DNA from: CAZEHS01 sp964649745
GTDB taxonomy: Bacteria; Bacillota; Clostridia; Peptostreptococcales; Acidaminobacteraceae
Direction of reading: 5' to 3'
NCBI GenBank assembly: GCA_964649745.1
Contig: CAZYQI010000053.1
Coordinates: 1 to 14,476, forward strand
DNA length: 14,476 nt
The position numbers were made by a program, and so were the translations under genes. The notes below the pieces were generated by a model. It saw only the letters and a list, made by a program, of their open reading frames with translations. It was not told the origin of the DNA and did no database searches. Below are positions 1 to 7,213 of the stretch, piece by piece (position 1 is the stretch's first letter; the number at the start of each line of letters is the position of its first letter).

Positions 1-5
1 AGTAG

Positions 6-18
6 GCCCTTATAGGGC
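6..18. repeat. Short hairpin at window edge
   Basis: GCCCT (6-10) and AGGGC (14-18) are perfect inverted arms around TAT. It lies 7 nt from the larger hairpin at 26-46. Two adjacent small hairpins of this kind resemble the subterminal structures of IS200/IS605-type elements, but no transposase is in the window, so the identity is open. Confidence 0.4.
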
Positions 19-19
19 T

Positions 20-46
20 AAGCAAACCACCCGTTAGACGGGTGGT
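20..46 (-). terminator. Hairpin spanning the stop codon of the diguanylate cyclase gene
   Basis: ACCACCCGT (26-34) and ACGGGTGGT (38-46) form a perfect 9-bp stem with a 3-nt loop. Read on the minus strand, the 5' arm encodes the last residues (PPV), the TAA stop lies across the loop and 3' arm, and the tail reads TTTGCTTAG. It is a plausible intrinsic terminator with a weak U-tract. It could also be the end hairpin of an IS200-like element. Confidence 0.55.
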
Positions 47-1242
47 CCTGATTCACCAAGGCTGGTTTCGGTTGAGGTGAAGGTATCCTTGAATTTATTG
101 GCCTTTTCCCGGTACATCAGCTTATCCAGATGGCTGATGTAATCATATCCATTTTTCCCGGACCGGCTGTCGAAGTAATCGAACCCAATGCTGAGGCTGA
201 TGGTGTAGGGCACGGTTTGTTCCGCATTGAACTGCAGAATATTTTCCCGTAACCGCGCAACTGCGGTGGGGAGGTCTTCGCTGTCGTGGGCATCCATGAT
301 TACCACGAACTCATCGCCTCCGTAACGGGCAATAAGGTCGCATTTACGGAAGGTTTTTCGGAGGATGTCGGCGGTGTTTTGCAGTGCCTGATCCCCAATA
401 TGGTGGCCATAAAGATCATTGATTTGCTTGAAGCCATCCAGATCCATCATCAGCCCGGCAACCCGATCATTTGTGGAACTGCTGCGAATCCTCTGGAGAA
501 GGTACTGATCCAGCTGTCTGCGGTTGAAAAGGCCGGTCAGATGGTCGGTAAAAAGCTGATCGTTCTGAATGTTGACAAATACATTCAGAACAGATAGCGT
601 CATACAGACCCAAATCAGAGATACACCGTACAGGTAAATTTGGATGAGGCCTCCGATAAATGGCGGGAAAACAAATGAAAGGATTGGGAAATAATATTGC
701 TTTTGTATCCGGTCGTGATTTTTCAGAATCAGGAGGAAGGTATTCATCAGATAGCCATAGCTGATTGCCGCCATCATCAGAAAAAGACTGCCCCGATGGT
801 ACAAATTCTGATCATCGATTATGAACATCAAACCGGTCCAGATGCTGGTCACGGACAAAAGTCCATTGATCCCGACGGGAATCAGCATGGGAAGCAGCTG
901 CTTTTTCAGTCGGCATTCATCCCGATAAATCTGATAATCGGCATAGAAGGACCATAGCATGCAAACGACGGGATTCATCACATAATAAGCAGCGGTTACC
1001 AGCAAAAGGGCTCTGCGCGTAAAAGGATCAGTATTGCCGTCGAGAACCCACATCCCGGTATCCAGAACAAGAATCAGTGCATTGGATCCCAGAAGTGCCA
1101 TGAAAAGCTTCTGCTCAATAAGGTATCTTTCGGATCGGCGGGCAATATTCAAATAGATCAGCAGCAGGATGGCAAGAGCGAAAAGGTTTAGTTCTGCGTA
1201 TGCAAATTTAAGCATTTCTATCTCCGTGGCAGGGGGTATCAT
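34..1242 (-). CDS. Membrane-anchored diguanylate cyclase (GGDEF)
   Basis: Likely makes cyclic di-GMP from two GTP at the inner face of the membrane. The 402-aa protein has about seven hydrophobic segments (roughly residues 13-33, 46-66, 78-100, 114-135, 150-173, 183-204, 207-225), then a GGDEF domain opening with DHLTGLFNRR (233-242). The active-site GGDEF is intact at 308-312. An RxxD inhibitory site (R299-D302) lies exactly five residues before it, so product feedback is expected. No EAL or PAS domain is seen. The membrane part is an unassigned 7TM-like sensor. The tail after about residue 390 is probably not part of the fold and ends inside a hairpin. Two starts are possible: ATG at 1242 (AGGA upstream) or ATG at 1215 (GGAG, 6-nt spacing). 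It is transcribed divergently from the malic enzyme. Confidence 0.93.
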   Translation of the reverse strand: MIPPATEIEMLKFAYAELNLFALAILLLIYLNIARRSERYLIEQKLFMALLGSNALILVLDTGMWVLDGNTDPFTRRALLLVTAAYYVMNPVVCMLWSFYADYQIYRDECRLKKQLLPMLIPVGINGLLSVTSIWTGLMFIIDDQNLYHRGSLFLMMAAISYGYLMNTFLLILKNHDRIQKQYYFPILSFVFPPFIGGLIQIYLYGVSLIWVCMTLSVLNVFVNIQNDQLFTDHLTGLFNRRQLDQYLLQRIRSSSTNDRVAGLMMDLDGFKQINDLYGHHIGDQALQNTADILRKTFRKCDLIARYGGDEFVVIMDAHDSEDLPTAVARLRENILQFNAEQTVPYTISLSIGFDYFDSRSGKNGYDYISHLDKLMYREKANKFKDTFTSTETSLGESGPPV

Positions 1243-1429
1243 GGGGATATCCTAAAAGAACGTCAATTGCGTACCTGAAGATACATATCTGATAAGTTAT
1301 TATATAGGATTTTATGGAATAATGCGTGAGGAAAAATGAGATTATCGTAGAATATTCCCCATATTCCCATGTGATGAGAGAGAATATCCGAAAGAAAAGC
1401 GGATTTTTTTATATTGAGGGAGATTGGCA

Positions 1430-1459
1430 TTGTCTATTGGCACCTAAACGTATTAAAAT
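1430..1459 (+). promoter_or_regulatory. Candidate sigma-A promoter of the malic enzyme gene
   Basis: TTGTCT (1430-1435) and TAAAAT (1454-1459) are 18 bp apart and lie about 75 bp before the TTG start. The -10 matches consensus in five of six positions and the -35 in four of six. Inference only. Confidence 0.35.
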
Positions 1460-1495
1460 TAAAAAAGTGAATGAAAGCTCGGATTAAGAAGAATA

Positions 1496-1508
1496 CCTGT
1501 GACACAGG
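1496..1508. promoter_or_regulatory. 13-bp palindrome in the malic enzyme leader
   Basis: CCTGTG-A-CACAGG is a perfect odd palindrome. It lies between the candidate promoter and the ribosome binding site (GAGGAG, 1521-1526). It could be a dimeric repressor site or a small leader structure. The binding protein is unknown. Confidence 0.35.
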
Positions 1509-1535
1509 ATCAATTGAAATGAGGAGCGTGCCAAT

Positions 1536-2717
1536 TTGAACTACAATGAGATCGCACTGAAGCTACATGAAGAACATCAAGGTAAGATTGAGATTACCAG
1601 CAAGGTTCCTCTGAAAGATCGAACGGATATGTCCACGGCCTACACCCCTGGAGTTGCAGAGCCGTGCCGGCGCATCCATGAAAATGTTGAAGATGTTTAT
1701 AAATACACGGCTAAAGGAAATCTGGTTGCCATTGTAAGCGACGGCACCGCGGTCCTTGGCCTGGGGGATATCGGGCCGGAAGCCGCTTTGCCGGTAATGG
1801 AGGGGAAGGCGATCCTGTTCAAACAGTTTGGCAATGTGGATGCATTTCCCCTTTGTGTGGCGACCAAGGATGTTGAGGAAATCGTGCATCTGGTAAAAAT
1901 GCTGGAGCCCACCTTCGGGGGAATCAACTTGGAGGATATTTCCGCGCCCCGCTGTGTTCAGATAGAAGAGCGGTTGAAGGCGGAGCTGAATATCCCGGTT
2001 TTCCATGATGATCAGCACGGTACAGCGGTGGTTACCAGCGCGGCTCTGATCAATGCCCTTAAGATAGTCGGTAAAAAATTTGACGGCATCAAGGTTGTGA
2101 TCAATGGTGCGGGAGCCGCTGGGGGCTCCATTGTACAGATGTTGATGGACCTCGGGGTCCAAGATGTGATCATGTGTGACCGCACGGGAATTCTCAGTCG
2201 TGACGAGAAGAGCGGCAACTGGCTTAAGGAAAAGCTGGCCAATATGACCAACAAGCACTGCGTTAAAGGCTCTTTGGCAGATGCAATGAAGGATGCGGAT
2301 GTGTTCATCGGAGTCTCCGGCCCTAATCTTGTAACCCAGGATATGATCCGTTCCATGGCCAAGGATGCCATCGTACTTCCTATGGCGAACCCGGATCCGG
2401 AAATCCTGCCACGGCTGGCGAAGGAAGCGGGAGCCCGAATCATTGGAACCGGACGCTCGGATTACCCGAACCAGATCAATAACGTTTTGGCATTTCCCGG
2501 GATTTTCAGAGGAGCACTGGATGCACGGGCTTCTGATATCAACGAAGCGATGAAAGTGGCCGCAGCCTATGCCATAGCAGGGCTTATTCCGGATAATGAA
2601 ATTCACGAAGAAAACATCATCCCCTATGCACTGGATGAGCGGGTTGCCAATGCTGTAGCAGAAGCGGTGTACAATGCCGCGTTCGAATCCGGCGTTGCAC
2701 GGGTTCCCCGCAAGTAG
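1536..2717 (+). CDS. NAD(P)-dependent malic enzyme (oxaloacetate-decarboxylating)
   Basis: Cytoplasmic enzyme that converts L-malate to pyruvate and CO2 while reducing NAD(P)+. The 393-aa length fits the short bacterial class with no phosphotransacetylase extension. Visible motifs are the catalytic tyrosine in AYTPGVA (35-41), the lysine-bearing EGKAILFKQFG (89-99), the metal-site acidic residues in NLEDI (131-135) and HDDQHGT (157-163), the Rossmann loop GAGAAG (191-196), and a second substrate/cofactor motif, MANPDPEI (283-290). The start is TTG, chosen because GAGGAG (1521-1526) lies 9 nt before it and the first residues fit the family N-terminus. NAD versus NADP preference cannot be read with confidence. 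The gene is monocistronic, with a terminator at 2742. The pyruvate and NADH it makes could feed pyruvate:ferredoxin and Rnf metabolism, but that link is inferred. Confidence 0.95.
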   Translation: MNYNEIALKLHEEHQGKIEITSKVPLKDRTDMSTAYTPGVAEPCRRIHENVEDVYKYTAKGNLVAIVSDGTAVLGLGDIGPEAALPVMEGKAILFKQFGNVDAFPLCVATKDVEEIVHLVKMLEPTFGGINLEDISAPRCVQIEERLKAELNIPVFHDDQHGTAVVTSAALINALKIVGKKFDGIKVVINGAGAAGGSIVQMLMDLGVQDVIMCDRTGILSRDEKSGNWLKEKLANMTNKHCVKGSLADAMKDADVFIGVSGPNLVTQDMIRSMAKDAIVLPMANPDPEILPRLAKEAGARIIGTGRSDYPNQINNVLAFPGIFRGALDARASDINEAMKVAAAYAIAGLIPDNEIHEENIIPYALDERVANAVAEAVYNAAFESGVARVPRK

Positions 2718-2741
2718 ACAACATAGGGTACGGCATACATA

Positions 2742-2781
2742 AATGCCGCTTTGACCACCAGGTGTGTCAGAGCGGCATTTT
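2742..2781 (+). terminator. Terminator of the malic enzyme gene
   Basis: AATGCCGCT (2742-2750) pairs perfectly with AGCGGCATT (2771-2779). The stem continues through one T-G wobble and TGAC/GTCA, giving about 14 bp with a 10-nt loop. The tail is short (TTTT). It starts about 25 nt after the stop codon. Confidence 0.75.
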
Positions 2782-2801
2782 CCAGTTAAGGACTGTAATG
2801 C

Positions 2802-2820
2802 GTACAGAGGGTTTTTCTTC
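2802..2820 (-). repeat. Interspersed 19-nt intergenic repeat, copy 1
   Basis: On the minus strand this reads GAAGAAAAACCCTCTGTAC. It lies just beyond the hairpin that follows the chemotaxis-receptor gene. An exact second copy is at 14356-14374, just beyond the hairpin after uraA, in the same orientation relative to the upstream gene. The copies are 11.5 kb apart, and an exact 19-nt match between two short intergenic regions is unlikely by chance. Confidence 0.7.
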
Positions 2821-2850
2821 GAACAAAACCGGTACATCGCTGTACCGGTT
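2821..2850 (-). terminator. Terminator of the chemotaxis receptor gene
   Basis: AACCGGTACA (2827-2836) and TGTACCGGTT (2841-2850) form a perfect 10-bp stem with a 4-nt loop. Read on the minus strand, it is followed by TTTTGTTC. It lies 32 nt past the receptor stop codon and faces the malic-enzyme terminator. Confidence 0.75.
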
Positions 2851-2882
2851 CACATAGTTCTTTCTAAAATTCGGTTAAGGGA

Positions 2883-4544
2883 TTACTGTTCGATACACAA
2901 ATCAGCCATGATAACGCCGATGATGTTCCCCCTGGAGTCTTTGAACGGAACAGAAAGGGCGAGGCAGTAATTAAATGAAACGTTGGAGATGTAGGGGTCT
3001 GAGCAGTAGGCGGATCCCTTCATCGCTTCCTTGAAATAGGGTCGATGGCCATAATTCTGGATACCGACGATGGGTACATTGGCGGAAACCATGTCCCCCT
3101 TCTGATTAATAATGCCGATATATTCATATTCTTTGTGTTGGGCGCAAACGGTGCGAATATAATCGCTGCCCTTTTCAATGGAAATGTTCTGCTGGTTCAG
3201 TTTTTCAACAATCTGTCTTAAGAGCTCATGACCTGCGGCTACAAGCTTTTTCTCTGCATCGCCGATTTTAACGCCGCTGATGAAGTTGTCCAGATAGGAG
3301 GTTACTTCTCCGGAGAGGGTGTTCAGGGTAGACGCCATTTGAGAAAGCTCCTGCATGGAAGCAGACTGTTCCTCTGCGGAGGCGGAAACTTCTTCGGCAC
3401 CTGCTGCGGTTTGTTGGATGCTTCCGTTGATATCGTCCATGCTGCTGTCAACTTTTTCTGCCGTATGACTGGATTTTCCTGCAATTTCACGGATACGGGT
3501 GATGGCATCATAGGTATCCTGGATGGCATGGTTCACAGTATTCAGAGCAGAACGGCTCTCGTCGGCGGCAACGACATCGTTACTCACTTGTTCGGAGCTG
3601 CTGATGGCACGCTCGGATATTTCGTTGATACGCTTCACAATGCCATCCAGCAGGCGGTTGATTTCCCCTGCCGACTGGGAGGATTGCTCAGCCAGCTTAC
3701 GAACTTCATCCGCTACGACAGCGAAGCCTCTGCCGGCGTCTCCGGCTCTGGCGGCTTCGATGGCCGCGTTCAGAGCGAGCAGGTTGGTGCGCTGGCTTAT
3801 ATCGGTAACAGCGGCGACAATCGTGTCGATCCGGCGGGCTTCTTCTTCTAGCGCCTGAATTTCTTCAGCGGTATCCTTGCTGTTTTTTGCGGTGAGTGCC
3901 ATGCGGTTAATCAGGTCCCCGATGGTAACACGGCTCTTTTCAGCTGCGGTTGTCATCGAATTGGCGGTCACCAGGGTTTCATCGGCATCAGCGGAAATCT
4001 GGGCGGCATATTCCGCCATTTCCTGAGAGGCCATACGGGCATCGGTGGATTTCTCCGCTTGTTCACTGGCATTTTCAGCAATATGAGAAATCGTATCGGC
4101 CACGGCCTGCGAGGTGGATTCATTGATTTCGATATTCTTGCTCAGCTGTTCAGCCAGAATTCTGTTTTTCTGGGCAACGGCAGCTACTTCGCAGATAACC
4201 CGCTTTTCCTGCGCCACAATCTGGTTGATGGAAACGGCGAGGCCATCGGTCAGCCAATTGTCATGAACCCGCTGTGTCAGTTTTCCGGATGCGATGGTTG
4301 ATACGGAATCGTTGAAACGACGCATATCCGACTTAAGAGAACCTGCAATCCACAGGATAATCAGTACACCGACAAGTCCAAATGCTGATGCCGTCCACAG
4401 GATGGTGCTGCCGAGAATCTGTGCGGCTCCTTCCGGTGTGGCGCTACTGAGGGCACCGAGGGCAACCTTCCGCGCCCCAAGGGTAACAGCCAGTACTGCA
4501 ATGAGGAATGCAAAAATACGGATGGCAAAGAAGTTTAGTTTCAT
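2883..4544 (-). CDS. Methyl-accepting chemotaxis protein with C-terminal Cache-like domain
   Basis: Membrane receptor that signals to CheA/CheW. The 553-aa protein has two transmembrane helices (about 8-30 and 45-69) separated by only about 15 residues, so it has no extracellular sensor. A HAMP-like segment follows (about 66-120, with SVSTIASGKLTQRV), then a long MCP coiled coil with the conserved hairpin tip around 240-294 (TNLLALNAAIEAARAG, GRGFAVVADEVRKLAEQS). After about residue 430 comes a 120-aa region resembling a Cache/PDC sensor: YIGIINQKGDMVSAN, GHRPYFKEAMKG, and a terminal VPFKDSRGNIIGVIMADL strand pair. This would sit in the cytoplasm. There is no CheR-tether pentapeptide at the end. 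The start is supported by GGAGG 6 nt upstream. It is divergent from fliB. The ligand is unknown. Confidence 0.93.
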   Translation of the reverse strand: MKLNFFAIRIFAFLIAVLAVTLGARKVALGALSSATPEGAAQILGSTILWTASAFGLVGVLIILWIAGSLKSDMRRFNDSVSTIASGKLTQRVHDNWLTDGLAVSINQIVAQEKRVICEVAAVAQKNRILAEQLSKNIEINESTSQAVADTISHIAENASEQAEKSTDARMASQEMAEYAAQISADADETLVTANSMTTAAEKSRVTIGDLINRMALTAKNSKDTAEEIQALEEEARRIDTIVAAVTDISQRTNLLALNAAIEAARAGDAGRGFAVVADEVRKLAEQSSQSAGEINRLLDGIVKRINEISERAISSSEQVSNDVVAADESRSALNTVNHAIQDTYDAITRIREIAGKSSHTAEKVDSSMDDINGSIQQTAAGAEEVSASAEEQSASMQELSQMASTLNTLSGEVTSYLDNFISGVKIGDAEKKLVAAGHELLRQIVEKLNQQNISIEKGSDYIRTVCAQHKEYEYIGIINQKGDMVSANVPIVGIQNYGHRPYFKEAMKGSAYCSDPYISNVSFNYCLALSVPFKDSRGNIIGVIMADLCIEQ

Positions 4545-4838
4545 CGTTTTCCTCCAGGTTGATTATAAATTTTTATAATTAACCCCCATACCTGCCGATT
4601 CCACGGGTGCCCTATTCTGTAATTCAAGGGCTCTATGGCGTGGAACGGGTAATTCATAAGTCCTGATCTGACATTATTCTAACATGCATTCGGATCAAGT
4701 TACAGATAATTGTTTACCTATGCAAGGGTTTGACCGATTTTTCAATTGAATTCTGAAACAGCTGTAGGAAGGTGGCGCTTTAAAATGATATGATAATCAT
4801 TGGAAAGAGACCATTACCTGTGCTCGTGAAGGAGTTCT
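4545..4838. other. Divergent control region between chemotaxis receptor and fliB
   Basis: No credible gene is seen. An 18-bp AT-only palindrome lies at 4562-4579 (arms ATTATAAA/TTTATAAT), 18 nt before the receptor start. TGATAATCATT (4791-4801) matches the core of Fur-type operators but not their outer bases. A sigma-D/FliA-type promoter (TAAA-15-GCCGATAA) was looked for and not found in a convincing position. The fliB ribosome binding site is AAGGAG (4829-4834). Confidence 0.5.
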
Positions 4839-6077
4839 ATGAATCAGAAGATGCGAAAATCCCTGGTGCCGGACTATCTCACAAACTTCCGCTGTATCGG
4901 AACACCGTGTGAGGATAATTGCTGCATTGGCTGGGATGTGGATTTTGACAAGAAGAGTTTTCTCAACTATAGGAAGGTCAAGGATGGAGAACTGGGCAAG
5001 CTGTTCAACTCCTGCGTAAAGGAGAATCAGGACTCCTACAGCGATGAGGTGGACTACGCCACCGTCCGGTTGCGAAAGGGAAAGGTCTGTCCATTTCTGA
5101 ATGAAGAGCATCTGTGCAAGATTCAGTTGCGCTTCGGTGAGGGATATCTTTCCAATGTTTGTGCCACCTATCCACGATATACCAATCGTGTAAACAACGT
5201 ATACGAGCACTCCGCCACGGTATCCTGTCCGGAGGCGGCCCGGCTGATCCTGACGAATCCCAACGGCATACGATTGATTCAAGGCCAGGAGGCCCACGGG
5301 TCAAGGTGTATTCTCACCTATGAGGCAGATACAAAGAATCCTTCAAATCCAATCAGAGTAAGATATCTGCCGGAGCTGCGGAGGTTTTCCATAGACGTGC
5401 TTCAGGACAGGGGCAAGACACTACAGGAGAGGATCCTGTTCCTCGGTGAATTCTGCCATGGGGTAAAACAGGTTGAAATGAAAAAGGGCAAGGAAACGAT
5501 CCCGGAACTGATTGCAATTTTCAGAGAACGGGGGCTGTCGGGTCGAGAAACAATGCTCCAAACGAAACCGGCCGGCGGGATCACTCAAATGGACATTCTG
5601 GCCCCGGTTATCGCGTCGCTGAACGTTTTTTCAGAGATTGACAGCCAACGTTATATCAATTATACCCGGGAATTTTTAAATGGAATCCGGGGAGGAGACG
5701 AAGAGAGCAACGAACCGGAATCAATCAGGAAAACCGGATATCACCTTTATTACGCTCCTTTTATAAAAGACCGTGAATTTCTTCTGGAGAATTATCTCGT
5801 GAACTTTGTCTTCAAGGATCTGTTCCCTGCCGCCGAAGGGCAGGATGTGTTCGACGCCTATATGATGCTTGTAATACGTTATTCACTGATCAAGCTTCAC
5901 CTGACTGGCATAGGAATTGCCAGAAAAGAGCTCACAGAAGACACGGCTGTTGGGTTTATACAGGCATTTTCCAAGACCGTGGAGCATCATAAAACCTATC
6001 TGGAATCCATTGCAGACCATATGACAAAAAACCGCTACAATACCCTGGAGCATATGAATATCCTCCTTCAGGATTGA
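4839..6077 (+). CDS. fliB: Flagellin lysine-N-methylase FliB
   Basis: Predicted to methylate lysine side chains on flagellin, using S-adenosylmethionine. The 412-aa protein opens with the family signature (VPDYLTNFRCIG) and a cysteine cluster: C19, C24, C28, C29, then CPFL (C84), C93, the C108-AT-YPR motif, and CPEAARL (C130). This is the cysteine-rich metal or Fe-S binding core of the FliB / YkgJ-related group. The C-terminal half is mainly helical with no other motif I recognise, and no transmembrane segment is seen. AAGGAG lies 4 nt before the ATG. No flagellin gene is in the window, so the substrate locus is elsewhere. The adjacent divergent chemotaxis receptor fits a motility theme. The eamA-like gene starts 48 nt downstream and is probably co-transcribed. 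Confidence 0.88.
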   Translation: MNQKMRKSLVPDYLTNFRCIGTPCEDNCCIGWDVDFDKKSFLNYRKVKDGELGKLFNSCVKENQDSYSDEVDYATVRLRKGKVCPFLNEEHLCKIQLRFGEGYLSNVCATYPRYTNRVNNVYEHSATVSCPEAARLILTNPNGIRLIQGQEAHGSRCILTYEADTKNPSNPIRVRYLPELRRFSIDVLQDRGKTLQERILFLGEFCHGVKQVEMKKGKETIPELIAIFRERGLSGRETMLQTKPAGGITQMDILAPVIASLNVFSEIDSQRYINYTREFLNGIRGGDEESNEPESIRKTGYHLYYAPFIKDREFLLENYLVNFVFKDLFPAAEGQDVFDAYMMLVIRYSLIKLHLTGIGIARKELTEDTAVGFIQAFSKTVEHHKTYLESIADHMTKNRYNTLEHMNILLQD

Positions 6078-6125
6078 TTGCAGGGAACCCCTTACAGAAC
6101 AAAACAGGAAGAGTGGAGAGATACT

Positions 6126-7016
6126 ATGAAAGCGAAGGATATTGGGATCGGTCTTATGGTAGTGGTGCTGTGGGGGCTCAATTTCATAGCCATCAAGGTA
6201 GGTCTTGAGGAAGCGCCTCCGTTGATGCTGGGCGCCATGCGGTTTCTGGCGGCCGCCATACCGGCCATATTCTTCATTAAAAAACCGCCGGTGCCGTGGC
6301 GCTGGCTGATTGCACTGGGCCTGTCGATTAATGTAGGGCAATTCGCATTGCTGTTCATGGGAATGAAATTCGGCATGCCGGCAGGGCTGGCCTCCTTGGT
6401 GCTCCAATCACAGGCGTTCTTCACCCTGGGACTTGCGGCAGTGTTTCTGGGAGAGCGCTGGCGGTGGAATCACATTGCGGGATTGGCGATTGCGGCTGCC
6501 GGGATGGCGGTCATCGGTCTTCAACAGAACACGGGAATGACGGCTCTGGGGTTTTGGCTGGTCATCGGCGCCTCCCTCAGCTGGGGAACGGGTAACGTGA
6601 TTACCCGAAAAGCAACCCAGGGCGTTCCGCCCTTTTCAATGCTGGGGCTGGTGGTTTGGTCCGGTGCAGTGGCGATCATACCGTTGGCACTGCTTTCCCT
6701 GGTAGTGGAAGGGCCTGCTGCATGGAGCACGGCATGGCACAGCTTCAGTTGGAATACAGCGGGGGCAGTCACATACCTGGCATATGCGGCCACCCTGGGG
6801 GGGTACGGCCTTTGGGGGAAGCTCCTGTCCCGTTACCCGGCGGCGATTGTATCACCCTTTGCACTTCTGGTCCCGGTGGTAGGCATGAGCAGCTCGGCGC
6901 TGCTGTTGGGAGAATCCCTTTCGATATGGCAGATGTCAGGGGCACTTTTGGTGATGTCGGGGCTGCTGCTCAATGTATTCGGTGGAAAATTAATGAGTAA
7001 GAATGACAGGTGCTGA
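6126..7016 (+). CDS. eamA: EamA-family exporter (O-acetylserine/cysteine type)
   Basis: Inner-membrane drug/metabolite transporter of 296 aa with about ten hydrophobic helices in two EamA repeats (about 6-140 and 148-290). The first repeat closely resembles E. coli EamA/YdeD as I recall it: WGLNFIAIKVGL, PPLMLGAMRFLAAAIPAIFF and FGMPAGLASLVLQSQAFFT. The second has GYGLWGKLLSRYP followed by LLVPVVGM. Known EamA proteins export cysteine-pathway metabolites; substrate here is by similarity. The start is the ATG at 6126, preceded by GGAGAG, rather than an in-frame codon at 6078 that touches the fliB stop and adds a hydrophilic leader. It probably forms a two-gene unit with fliB and ends in a strong terminator. 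Confidence 0.85.
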   Translation: MKAKDIGIGLMVVVLWGLNFIAIKVGLEEAPPLMLGAMRFLAAAIPAIFFIKKPPVPWRWLIALGLSINVGQFALLFMGMKFGMPAGLASLVLQSQAFFTLGLAAVFLGERWRWNHIAGLAIAAAGMAVIGLQQNTGMTALGFWLVIGASLSWGTGNVITRKATQGVPPFSMLGLVVWSGAVAIIPLALLSLVVEGPAAWSTAWHSFSWNTAGAVTYLAYAATLGGYGLWGKLLSRYPAAIVSPFALLVPVVGMSSSALLLGESLSIWQMSGALLVMSGLLLNVFGGKLMSKNDRC

Positions 7017-7019
7017 AGT

Positions 7020-7059
7020 TTAACGGCATCTGTTTTTTTGTCGTTAATTTTATTTTTTT
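7020..7059 (+). terminator. Terminator after eamA
   Basis: TTAACGGCA (7020-7028) pairs with TGTCGTTAA (7039-7047) through one G-T wobble, with a 10-nt loop. The tail is TTTTATTTTTTT. A clear intrinsic terminator 3 nt past the stop, insulating the rnf operon from upstream transcription. Confidence 0.85.
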
Positions 7060-7156
7060 AATAATTCGTAACAATTTATGCGACAAATAGGCTGTATTTG
7101 TTGAAAAATCAACACTTCAAAAATGTATTTTTTTATGTGCAATCTGAAACGAAATA

Positions 7157-7172
7157 TTGTACATGTATACAA
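7157..7172. promoter_or_regulatory. Imperfect palindrome upstream of the rnf operon
   Basis: TTGTACATGTATACAA has 5-bp inverted arms (TTGTA/TACAA) around CATGTA. It could be a repressor site. It is about 100 bp upstream of the best promoter, so a role in rnf control is uncertain. Confidence 0.25.
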
Positions 7173-7189
7173 AATACTTAATCCTATCA

Positions 7190-7213
7190 TGAGGCACCCG
7201 ACTGGGTGTCTTA
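7190..7213 (+). other. Stem-loop upstream of the rnf promoter
   Basis: TGAGGCACCC (7190-7199) pairs with GGGTGTCTTA (7204-7213) around a 4-nt GACT loop, giving 10 bp with two wobbles. It is followed by an AT-rich TTAATTAATT stretch, not a clean T-run. It could be a terminator of a short upstream transcript, or a structured leader if transcription begins further upstream. Confidence 0.45.

Larger units (their letters stand above)
1243..1535. other. Divergent intergenic region between diguanylate cyclase and malic enzyme genes
   Basis: AT-rich, with no credible coding sequence. It holds a possible malic-enzyme promoter and a 13-bp odd palindrome in its leader (both listed separately). A weak ATCCG/CGGAT stem with a T-run also occurs at 1386-1410. 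Confidence 0.6.

Noticed and set aside
1386..1410. ATCCG/CGGAT stem followed by seven T
   Set aside because: Only 5 bp with a 9-nt loop and no gene upstream on that strand. Too weak to call a terminator.
1563..2837. Long open frame (424 codons) antisense to the malic enzyme
   Set aside because: Its translation is rich in Cys, His and Arg with no recognisable family. It lies opposite a fully conserved enzyme, so it is a codon-bias shadow.
4585..4600. GCCGATT as part of a sigma-D (FliA) flagellar promoter
   Set aside because: The required TAAA element 15 nt upstream is absent; the nearest TAA is 11 nt away. It lies about 240 nt before fliB and points away from the receptor gene.
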